A stretch of 64,000 nt of DNA. It comes from Hermatobates lingyangjiaoensis (taxonomy: Eukaryota > Arthropoda > Insecta > Hemiptera > Hermatobatidae). Both the position numbers and the translations under genes were made by a program. Location: NCBI GenBank assembly GCA_026182355.1, contig JAPFBL010000068.1, forward strand, positions 11,321,001 to 11,385,000. The letters are read 5' to 3'. This document shows, piece after piece, positions 1 to 12,400 of this stretch. The notes beneath the pieces were generated by a model. It ran no database searches, was not told where the DNA came from, and worked only from the letters and a program-made list of their open reading frames with translations. Numbering within the stretch: position 1 is the first letter of the stretch; each line of letters begins with the position of its first letter.

Positions 1-251
1 TAAATTAGTCAACATTTTGAATAACCTTCTTCCATTACTACTAAAATTTGGATATAGGAAAATGTCATAACTCAATTTGAATTCCGAACCCCGATCACAG
101 TGGTGCCCTGATCCAGGACCCAGTCTGATCCAGGAATCGTTGTTAATATAATGTTTGGCATTTCTTTAGTATTAATTTTCAGTGAAGGTATGATAAAGCA
201 ACAGAAAGTTATTGTAATAACTTATGTTTTAACATTTGCTGTGACTTGCAG
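1..251 (+). other. Sara: Sara intron (upstream end outside window)
   Basis: No reading frame here continues the SARA alignment N-terminal to exon 252, so it is taken as intron. The previous exon should end in phase 1 and lie left of the window. Confidence 0.6.
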
Positions 252-411
252 GCACTACGACAAGTGAGATGAGTTTCACTTCTTGGTCTAGTAACACTTT
301 GTTTGGCTCTACCGAGGAGGGTGGTTTCCTCTATGTTAGACCGACTCTCCAGTGCACTTCTAATCTCCTGTTGCCCTCTCATCCTTACCTTGTAGCGCTT
401 CTCATTCACAA
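252..411 (+). CDS. Sara: Sara exon a (residues 1-53 of the visible part)
   Basis: The acceptor is TTGCAG ending at 251 and the exon starts with the last two bases of a codon. Residues include SFTSWSSNTLFGS and GFLYVRPTLQC, which match the start of the SARA C-terminal region. The donor at 412 is GTCAGA, a weak site. It is chosen because it leaves phase 2, which rejoins the next exon as AAA (Lys) and continues the family alignment (HK-FEVSWARL). Reading through the donor gives a short non-conserved tail. Confidence 0.88.
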
Positions 412-3400
412 GTCAGATATTGTTCTGTTTTTTGCTATTCATGATTACTTAACTGTTATCTAATGTGTGTACGATATTATTACGGCTCTTTGAATATATT
501 CCATGGATGCTGCGAATATTTAAGGAACAAAATGCTCTTTGTACCTTACTGTTTAATTCTAAAACGTAATACATCTCGGCTTTTCTTCTAGCATATTATG
601 ACATTAATACTTATAAATTTGAATTATAACAATTTAATTAATTATGAAGTATAAAATTTAAAAATAATTAAAATTAATGAAAATCTCAGAGCAGTTTTCA
701 ACAAAGAATTGATATTTTGGTTACATTTTATCAAAAATAATAATGTTAATTTCTTTGAAGTACTAGCGGCTATTGGTATGCTGAATACACCTCCCCGTTG
801 ATTACCATGATAAGAAGTAACATTGGACTTGGTTGTCAAACCCATTGTTGTTCCTGAGAATGTGGCACTTTGTGGTTTAAATGGGTGTTGAATCATGAAT
901 CATCTTCAACAAAACTTCTATAATTGTGAGCGTTATGAAAAAGATATTCTTTGAATAAAACGTATAGCATGTAGTTGGAGCATTTGAGAATAAACATTGA
1001 AAAGTTAGAGTAAATTTATTTTAAACATTGAAGTTATATTGTTGCATATTCCATGTATGCAATGTAGAGAGCAAGGTGACATTTAAACCATGCAGTCGTT
1101 AGAGTAGACTGAATACATAAGTTTAGATCAAGTTTATTAGTAGTTGATGAAGTTTTTTATTACCTCAAAACAAGTAGGATATTGTTTTATGATTAATTGT
1201 GTGAAATATACAATGTGTAGCTCTGAAAATTATAGATTAAGTTGTATTTTTATAGTTAATCATTGGGATATGAAATACAGTGTAACACAACTATTTTTAT
1301 ATTTTTTCTTGGGAATATGTCAGTCTAATAGCTACGATTGTTTACTTCCTGTAGATTCGAGGTAAGCTGGGCACGACTGGTACCTCTCCGGTTGGTGTTG
1401 CGAATGGGAGCCGAGTTTAGATATTATCCCTATCCTCTGGTTTCTATTCGGAATCGCCAGCCACTCTACACTGACATCATTGGCCACACTATTATGAAGA
1501 TACTTGTCGTAAGTTCGTCTATGATTCCTTTTGCTATTGCTTTGACATTCCACAGATTAAAACGATTAAATTTGTATTTCATATGGAATTTAGGAGAATA
1601 GATAAGTATATATATATATATATGATTGGCCATTTTTGACCAAATAGTTTTTACTTTTCCTCTTTGAACTCTATTGTTTCCGGCTCTAACAAAAGCCATT
1701 ACTCAGTGAAGCTCTTCCATGAAGTCACTCTCACCGGCATGACAGATATTGGAGGGCTCACAGTCCCTCGTAAAACCAAACTGTTTTCCTGCGGTGTCAG
1801 CTTCCCCACTTGGAGGTCCTCCGGTGCGGCTCCAATTAGATCCGAAGTTCTGTAGTTGTGGTTGTGGTCTCGTGGAGACTGGAAACTAAACAATGGAGCG
1901 CTGCCTTCATGTCAGGAAGTGAAAAGGGCTCACAGTCTCTTTCTAATTAAAAAGAGGATAGACACCTCACTTTGCAAATTTCCTACTGGCCTATTTACCT
2001 CCTTTCCTCCAGGCAATGCTTGGAGGCGTTAATCTTGAAGTCAATTTCATTGAAGTATTAGAGTATTAACACAAGGGTACAGGATAGATCTGGATATGTA
2101 TCTCTGCTGAGGTTGTTTTACAGACTTTGGGTCTGAAACATAATCCTTATTACAAAATAAGTATTTTGTAGATTATTTCTGAATATGAAGGAATCATTTG
2201 ATGTCAGTGAATGATTACAGCCTCAGCAGTATCATATCATTAATTGGTAAGTTTCACAATACAGTGTTTCTCAAAATGTTGAAAAAAATAAAAATCTTAT
2301 GATATTGTGGAATATTCCGATGTGAAAAACCTTGGTCTATTTTGGATTATCATTGCTTTAAAGAAAGATCAAGGTTTATGTTAGTAAATCAAAACAGGTT
2401 AATTTTTTATTATAGAAGTTTTGTTCTTATTGTATTTGAAGAAGAACAATTTGTTTAATAGAAGACTTCGGCTCTGAAAGCATAAGAAAATGTACGAGGG
2501 TCAAAGCCATCGAGTGCACTAAGAGACATTAACTAGATATTGTTTTATACAAATTATTTTTGGTACATGACATCTGTTATCTACTTAGTAATCTTTATTT
2601 GAAAATACAAATAATTAAATTATAATATTTAAAAAATAATTTTTTAGACGTTAATAAAATAATAAATATCAAGAGTAACCTTAAATAATAATTTTTTTTC
2701 GAGGTGAAGAATTTCTTAATTTTTAATAAAACTGAACATCTTGTATTTTATAGTATATTTTTGTATGTAGTGATAAGTAAACGTAATCGAAGTGGTGAAT
2801 GTAGGCATTTTTTAACACCATATTCTAAAACACTATTAAAGACGAGGGATTCTACATTAATGAATGAATATTATCTCACAATATTTCATAATGAGAAATA
2901 ATTTTAATATCTGATCATAGAGGAATTTAAGATTTTACTTTTGGTTGTAAGTAGTTACTTATATTTAACTGAAATTAACTTTCAATGAAACTGATGGTCC
3001 GTAAGTGAAGTGTGCTATTATTATTTACATTTATGTTGTTTGGTGAGAATTGAAAGTTAAAATATACTTTTTTTTGCAGGATTTTAGAAAATTTTCCTAC
3101 TCCATTCCTACCATCAGAGGGTTACTGATTCATGTTGAAGATAGACAAACTACCATATTATTTCCGAAAAACAGATTTGATCAAGTAATCTCTATTATCT
3201 GTCTTTGTTTATCTTTATTTTTGTCTATTTATTTATGAACTTATTGTATTATTTACGAAACAAATAAGAAGTATTTCTGCTTTACTCAAAGATGACAAGT
3301 TCAAGTCAAGAAATTTATTTCAAATGAAATGTTTTTTGATTTCACTTCTAGTGAACATTTCAGATTTTATAATTGTAAAACAGCATGTTCTACAGCTATG

Positions 3401-6400
3401 GAGAAATTAGAAGTTCTTTATTCAGAATATAATACGATTCTGTGTATAAAATTCGCTTAAGTCGTCAAACTCTTGAATTTACAAATAGAACTACTGCTTA
3501 AATCGAAGATAGGACCAGATACGGCTGACTTTGACATCCTTCCTCTTTTGAGTCAAAATGCGTCTAATGTTGGTTGTTAACTGGAATTTTATATTTCTTT
3601 AACAAATCCTGTTTATATTTTAACTTGTAATATTATTTTGAAGTAAATAGTATTATAGGAATTGAAAAGATCGTGCTGAATGATTCGCTGATTAGCGAAG
3701 GCTTATCAGAAATATTTGTTATAATAGACTAGTGAAAAAATATATTTATGAAGCTCCATAACTAGTTGAAGCTCCAACATTTATAGCTCTCCAATAGTTA
3801 GTTGTGATGCTTTTTAATTTATCTATTGTTCAGTCCATGTAGAAAACAGTTGTACTGATCACAAAAATGATATTTGCGAATTTCATTGGATTGCTGCATT
3901 TAACTAATGCGAATAATTTATAAAAATTCCTTTAATTGATGTATAATATGAACATATCTGTAAATATTAATTGTAATATATTCCACTTTATTTTATTCCT
4001 ACTTAAGAGTTGAAAAATAGTGTAGTTTTGTAATTCATGGGACCAGGGATTAATGTTAAATTGGAAGAAATATTAATATCGTAAGTAAAGAATTACTTTT
4101 TTTACAGGTAAACAGAGCATTGAACAACTCTAATGAAAGTGTGCTGGCTTTTGGTGCTAATTTAAGCTTAACTGCTGATTCACATCTGGTCTGCATGCAG
4201 TCCGTTAGCACTGATAACACTTATCACACAGAAGCAATAAATATCCACAATAAACCAAGAAAAAGTATGTATTTAATGTTCATATAAAGTTGTCTTTGTA
4301 TGACAGTAGCATTCTAAAAAAATTATTTTTGCAGTTAAACTTTGTAGTGTGTTTAGTAAATCTGTTTCACAAAGTTCCTAGAATATGTTTAATTTTAATT
4401 GTTCCTAATCAATTACGGGTGATAATTTTTCTAGTTTAATAATCCGCCTTCCTCTCTGAAACTAAGTAAATCTGTAGGTCCTGAACCTATACAATGCTGA
4501 ATAATCGTTGAAGATAGCTTTTCTTTTAAACTTGAGTAAGACAGAATCTTAACTCCCATTCTTCAGTTGAACCATTCTTGTGATTCTGCTATAACTAAAA
4601 TGGGGGGCCAATTACTACGCATTTACGGTTTTGTCAGAGTTTGTGTTAAGTCAAAGATTATTTTTTAATTCGGTTGCATTATCTCTTTTTTTATATTACG
4701 TTATTACTTTTGATCAAATCTAAAAAGGTTTCTAATGCAGTATGAAGTTTATAGTATGTACTAAATATTTCTCTAAATTTGAGTCAGATGCGATTAAGCG
4801 CAAAATGTGACGGATATATACGAAAAATGGGGAAAAGGATTGCATTTGGAGCAATGATAGGACTGATCGATATTTATACCATATCCGGTTTGAGCAAATA
4901 ATTTGATTCGACAATTTCTTAATATTGTATTCGAAATATAGATATCTATAGTTCGACATTACCCAAAATTAAACAGTTCTTCTAATCGAGATCTAATTTT
5001 ACGTCAGATTTCAAATTTTCTTCTCAAAAACTGTGAAATTTAGCGTGGTTACTGCTTTTTCATACATACTCGCCACATGTGCCAAGGAAATGTAAAAAAA
5101 AAATAAATAAATCGAAAACATTCTTTAACAGTAATTTTAAATTAAAAACTGATTTATTAATAGACTCTACTTATAGCAATGTAGAAATATTGTGAATTTA
5201 TATTTGTCTAAATATTCGAATTTGACTTTACACGATATTTCTGCTTTTGACAGATTCTTATGCAAATTTGTATCAAACAAAATTTGCATCACTGATAGAC
5301 GTAAACTTATTATTTGTTATTTATGTTTAGCTAGTTTAATTATTATTTTGCAGTATTCACCTATATAGATAACAAGATTTCACCATAAACATGTAAAACA
5401 ATAATCAATGTTCAAACCACAGTAAGAAAAGGAGAAAAAAGATCTTATTTTTTTTTGCCTTTTCTTATTGTGGTTGGAAAATTTATATTATGTATGACTA
5501 CACTTATATAATGGATTAAAGTTGTTAGCATGGTTTGTTTAATTAACATAACCGTTGTATTTTAATAATAGACACGTTTTGTTATATTAAATTATTGTAA
5601 AATTAAGTTTAAATAAAAAAAAATAGTATTATTTATTTTCTTGGTGGTTGCTGTGAACAACGTGTTGTTCAAGTTACTTGTATTTCAATACTTTATTAGA
5701 ATAAATTTCTGTCATATTTTCATTCAGTTATTACTCTTATTCATTCATGATCAAGTAAAAATAGTTATCAGTTTCTTATTTATAGGTAAATAATACTCTA
5801 TCCAATTAATAACTGTAAACTAGTATTGCATACAGTAAGTATTGGTTTTACAAATATCGGTTTAAATTGAAGAATTGATAATTAATATTGATTTTCAAAA
5901 TGTACAGGGATATATTTGTCTTTGGTACTATTTTTTTCTTAATTTTGTTATTGATTTTTTTCTTTTAATTAAATGTAATACTGGAAGTAAACTAATGTAT
6001 TACATGTAGTAATATATGAAGTTTTTTGTTCAATGAAGAGTAGTTAAGTCAATTTTTTGATATTTGGTTTGATTTGAAGTACGTTGGTTCTATTATATTT
6101 TAACCTGAATAATTGAATTTGAAATTTTTTATATTTTTATGTAATTTGTCTCATTTTTTTAAGGAAAATAACTTCATATGGGTATTACTTACCATACCGA
6201 AAATTTACTATGCAGAAATGATAATAACTTCATATGTGCATTACTTACCATACCGAAAATTTACTATGCAGAAATGATAATTATTATCCCTTGTAACTAT
6301 ATTGTTGATTTTACTTTACAGTAACGGGAGCCAGTTTTGTAGTATTTAACGGCGCCCTGAAAGCATCCTCAGGACTGTCAGGCAAGAGCTGCATTGTTGA

Positions 6401-9400
6401 GGATGGCCTTATGGTGCATTTGGGTCAGGAGAGAATGTTAGCTCTCAGGGCTGCTCTGGCTTCAATGCAAGACTTTTCCATTTCATGTGGCCCCAACGGG
6501 GAGGAAACTGTCCTTCTACATTGGACTGATGACGATACCAACTTTAATATTGGGTACCAGTTTTTTTTCTTTTTAATGACCTTATTAAGCTTTTAACTTC
6601 TTGGTATACTAATCATGCAGTATAAAATGAGTCAGTCAGGGATCAAGGTTGGTGAGTTTTTTTTTATCTCAAACCTTTTCTTATTATTTCATTTCGTCTT
6701 CCTGACATTCTGTCGCATAGGGATTTTACCGGGATCCCGTATGGTTTTAGTTACTGAAAAGTTTCCGGGATTTACCTGGGATCCTGGAATTTTCCTTGAT
6801 TGTTATTTAGAGTATTTAAAAGTAAATACATTAAAATGGTGTGTTTTGTAAACTTCTATTGTGGCGTACATATTCAAAATTTCAAGTTTGTAGGAAGCAT
6901 ATTGATTCTTGAACTAGATCTTTTCAGTCTAATCTTAATATTAAATTAACTTATTACTTAGATGGAAGATGTAAATGTAGGTTTTTTCATCATTTAGATA
7001 GAAATAATACCTATCTGGATGATATTTTATGGTTTAATGCTTGTATGAGAACGCAAAACTTAGATGACAGTAATACTGAAGTAGTGTAGTAGAATATAAG
7101 AACAATATAGATGAAGTCAATAAAACTATTAGAGATTACTTCTTTAATGAAGAAAATGTCAAAATAAGATCGAAAATCTCAATCTTACAAGTGCTATAAA
7201 TGTAGAATATATTAAGAAAATTTCCTTCAAAAAATTATAGTCTACAGAGCTTTCTGAAGTGAGAGTTTTGCACGAATTTGTTTGATTCATCCAATCTAAA
7301 GTTTTGGATTTAATAAATAAGATGTTAAAGTATAAAGTAAGATATGAAAGTGAATCTCGAACAGCTCTCTCAGAATTGGGAACTGCTATGTGTAGTTTAT
7401 ATTATAGATTTCATCTAAAGTGTATTCCTCATTAAATTATTTGTCTCTTGCTGACTAGAGTAGTATACTATAAGAATAAAGGTTCATTCAATATTTACAT
7501 TATTATATTAATAGGTACAAGAGGTATTGTTTAAATCCATATGCAATACTCAAAATAGCATTTGTTTTAAGGAATACTATAACATTTTCACGTAATGTTG
7601 GAAAAATATTAGAGATGTTTGTAGCTATTTCACTGAGTTGTAGCAGAGCGGTACTACTTTTGGAAGTAGTGCTTTTTTACGGATGGTCCATCAAAATTCT
7701 ACCAATTAATATCCACAACTAATTCTCGATTACTGGTTGTATAAATGAGCTGTTCATTGTCCATTAAAGACAAAATCAGAACTGCTGAAACAATTTGACT
7801 GAGCACGTAGTTTGTTGTTTTATGGAATTGTTTCTTCCATAAGCAACAGTCCATAAGACGAGGTATTTCATTTGAATTTCGTATTGAATATTTTGTGTTC
7901 GTCCTTGACTATTTAGAGTTATTTCATTAATTGACTTTTATATATTACTGCAAAATGAACCACCAGTTATTAGAAATTGTTACAACTTTGACACCTGATA
8001 GTTTCCAGGTACTCGGCATATTACTACATAATAACAGAGAGTTTTGTCTAATAGATTTTCGAGAAGGTTCAGTAAATTAGGAATCATTTGTATATTTATT
8101 TCATTTCTATGAAAGGTAAAACTTTTTCTTTACTATAGAATAAAACAAAGGTAGTTGTTTTAAAATATGCTTTGGACTGATTATTATTTTATATAATTTT
8201 GTCCAGCACTAGTAGTAAAATGAAGAATCTATTATAATTAAATTTATTGTTGTTTAGAGTGAAGAGTTTTATCGACGGCCGGGCCTTGGATGGCGTACCG
8301 TCCATCAGGGTTCACAATGGCACTGATTATCCTTCAAACAACAGACTCATCAGGTGGACCGAGGTGTTCATCATAAAGGTTGTTTATCTTCTTATTTACA
8401 TTTTGTATTTTGTTGTTAAATCTGTGCTAAATATGTTATACATTAGAAAAGTTTATAAGAAGTGTGTTAAATTAGAGTATATTGTTTTATAAATTTTTTG
8501 AAACGTTTTTAATTTAAGAACGTTTAATAGTAATCTAAATATTGTTACAATGAAAATTTTGAAAAGTGACATATACAATTTAAAAATTATTCTGTCACAT
8601 TTTAGCGGGCTTGAAACAACTTTTTGATAGTTTCATAATTTTAAAGAAAATGAAAATAATAAGTATCATTATGACGACTTACAAAGCATTGATTTTTACC
8701 TATTATGCGTTATCAGGCATTAGCAAATTTCCACAGAGGCTTAAAGAGTTATGGCTTATGAAAAGGAATTGGAAAAAAATTAGATTTTGATATATTGTTA
8801 TAAACCCTTTCGTTCCAGTTGTACTAACAATTTATGTTTTCTCTGTTACTCTCTAGAAATTCTACTGAACCGTGGTAGAAATATGTGAAGAGTGTATCGA
8901 TATTTGGATCCACTATCCAGTTCGTACTTTTTTGCAATTTAAATTTAGATTATTAACTCAAAAGAGAAATATGTGTTTTAAATTTCAATTAAGATTTGCA
9001 ACGGTTGATAAAAAAAAATATAAATTTAAAGTGAAAAGTGATCCATCATTGGTAGAAATTTCTATGCAAAGATTAGACCAGTGAAGTAATACTGGAAGTA
9101 ATTATTTTTGCAAAAACAGAAGTAATCAGTTTAATACATAGTACATCCAACTGTGGTAGCCTTAGACATTAAACGAGGGAGTTCGGAGATTGAAATATGA
9201 ATTGAATGTTAAAGAAAATAATGTAAATAAATAATTTTCAAAAAAGAATAGGAAAAAATAGAAATTAGAAAAAAGTGACGGCATACCATATGTGAACAAC
9301 TTATTTGAAACCTTTGGGATACTATGATACTATGTGTGATACTATGAAGCATTGAATTAATCAGAAAAAATTAAAGAAGGATTCAGGATTTTCCTTGGAA

Positions 9401-12400
9401 AATGAGACATATGCATAGCATGTGTTTTATGAAAGGTGAGAAAAGTAGAAACGAATGAAATAAATAACTTACAAGTGTAGAGAAAACGTTTATTGTAACA
9501 AAACTAGCTAATCTGTCTATGTTCCCTTTGAGAAAATATAATCAAATATCAAATAATTGGTTAGCTGTTTATCATAGTTGTTGTCAATTGATAAAGTTCA
9601 CAATCAGAAAACTAAAAACTACTGAAAATACAAAAAGTGTTACATTTAAAACACCACTTTAAAAGTTGGTACAGCGTTTATAATCAATTAACCTATATTA
9701 AAATACTGAGTAAAATGTTTAAATATTATTTTTGTATGAATTTGGTTTAATTTATTTGCTTTACTCTTTTGGTAGGATTTCTGTAATTAAAATGCTTTAA
9801 TGAATTTAGACAGCTTTGGTGAATAGAATTTAATACATTTCTTTTCCTTCTTTTTTGAAGACTCTTCGTTATGGTTTTTATATGTCTATGAAATTGAGCA
9901 CATCACTTTTGTCATAAGATGGAAAACCTTTAATAGGTGCCATTAATTTAAATAAAAACAGATGTATTGATATGCATATATTTTTCATACTATTTAAAAT
10001 GAGAAGTTCATTATTATACATGTTTGTCGTAGAAAAAACACTATTCGTTTTGAAGTTATTCAAATTTATATAAAGTGGTTAGAATTAAACACATCAATAA
10101 AAACTAACCAAGCTATCTATCATTATGAGAAGAGTTTACGTATTAATGAATTTCGAAAATTTTAATTATAGTGATTGATTATATACTTGTTTAATGCTTT
10201 AGTTAATGAATTATTCATTAATTGGATATTCTCACAGCTAAAATTATTAATTTAAGTAACATCAGTTAGTTAGATATAGACAGATAATCTGGCTACTGAT
10301 GCTATTACATTATTTATTATATAAGCTTAGGTTAGTTAAACTTTTTGAATATCTAATCACATCTATACGCATAAAACAATATGCCACCTGGATATTTTAA
10401 GAAATACAAAAGGAATCAGAAACAAGGTAGCTTGGGTTTATCTTTAACCGGTTGTAGACATTTTTCTAAGGGCAATTATAATGTTCATTGAAGAATTTAA
10501 AATGTGAGGTTGAATTTGGAACGAAATCACAAAATGCATTTGCAAAGAAATCTATAATAGGACAGATACAGCAGCTGTGCTGACAAGTCTGATAACATTC
10601 AGACCATTAGATTAATAATAATAGCAACAGTAATAATAGTTATAAAATGCAATTATTTTAAGTTTGTTACAACTGATAGCATGAATCTAGCATCATTAAA
10701 ACAAATGAAGTCATTTTTGGCTATCTATGAATTATATGATATTATGATTGCAAGATAGCCAGTTAAAAATTAAACTGAAACTTAATTAAGATCAACGCTA
10801 TTTATATTATGTTTACTTAAAGTAAAGTTGAGTGCAGAGCACTCCAGATTTTTTCTTTTTAAGAAGTATGATGTAACATCATTTTTTTATAGTGTTACTA
10901 TAGAGTTTGTATTAATGGTATCCCTACCAGATTCGGTGATATTTGAATGTAAATCGTGACAGTAGAGAGGTGGACATACATACATTCAAGTTCTTGTATT
11001 TTTGTATTCTGTGAATATAGTAATGTAGCTTGTTTGAATATAAAAGTAAGTTTTGAAAAAAAATTTTAAGTTTGTATCTTTTATATATTTCTAAATAGAG
11101 AGAGTATTAGAATTTTACAAAAGGCTTTTTCAAAATTTAGAATTTTTTTTGGTATTATATTAAAATTCCTTTATTATTAGCTTTCATTACAATGAAAATA
11201 AACAATAATTTCATAAATATTACTCATACGTATGTAGTGATTCCTAGGTGTAATTAGAACTCAAGAGGTCCAGAGCTAAAACAGTTTGTGAACCTTTGAG
11301 ATAATTAGTAATCTAGTATCTATATCTCCAGGATAATAATTTTCATATCTTATAGATTAGAAAATCCAGATGTTTGAATACTTATTTTTTTTGTGGAATA
11401 ATTACTTTCAGGTAATTGTATGATAAATTTATGGAAGTGGAGTAGTGAGATGTTAATTCAGGGTATGTTTTTCGTAATTTCATATTTGTAATACCTTCAG
11501 TCTTATTTTATTGTAGTAATAATGGTGCGTAAGAAGAAGGAAGTGATTGTTTGATGGTTTGTTTTCAGTGTGAAGACAGAGGCGGAGGTAAGGCGGGCAG
11601 CGAGCCCCTTGACGTAAGCAGGGTGAGTGAGGGCATATCGCGAGCTACTTGCATTGCTCTTGTGCCTCTACTCGACTTGTTGGCATCTGGAGGCTGTGCT
11701 AATATTGCCGTCAGAGCTGACATTCACCCTGATGACGTAACTCCTTCACTTTTATTTCTTTTCATTTCTGCAGTTAATGAATCCATAACTTTTTTAAGCA
11801 TCATCTTTTTTTACTAGTTAGAAATATTATTTTTTGACAGAAAGGTTTATGGCAAAGAAGATTATAATTTTTCCCGTATATATTGGAAGATTTGTTTTAT
11901 ACATGTATAAAAACTTGTTTATTGATATGCATGTCAGGGTGTATTATATCTTCAGGGTATATTAAAATGGTTTTAATGGTTTTTAGTAGAATAATTACTA
12001 TACTTCTTGGTAAAAAGTTAATTAACTAGCTGTGCAAACTTATCTTGTACTCTTACGAAAAGGACTATACTGGTATATTGTATTTTTGTGATCTAAAAGT
12101 ATTGATGTATTTGTAGAATTAAAATTATTCGGAAATTGGTCAGTTTTTCAGGATTATATCACTTTTAACGTCGATGTTTCGGTTTTACTTATCCTTCATA
12201 ATAATAGAAGTAAATTTAAAAAATGGACAGTTGTGCAGTTGAAACGTTAGATATAAAAGTTTGATTTGAACCTGGAATCTTGCAATAGCCTGCTTTATCG
12301 TTCAAAGCTCAAACTAATGGTTAAATTCTCTTTAAATTCTTCATCCAGAGAGTCCACAGTCAGTAGAGAACTAGGGTTTACAGGCGCACCATGAATTTCA

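Larger units (their letters stand above)
4265..6321 (+). other. Sara: Sara intron with hairpin and tandem duplication
   Basis: Runs from a GTATGT donor to a TTTACAG acceptor. Inside are an inverted repeat at 5415-5477 and a 56-bp tandem duplication at 6168-6279 close to the acceptor, listed separately. Otherwise AT-rich. Confidence 0.8.

Noticed and set aside
1664..1893. Possible extra Sara exon or antisense gene in the GC-richer intron block
   Set aside because: The frame on neither strand matches the SARA family, and the flanking exons already join in phase without it.
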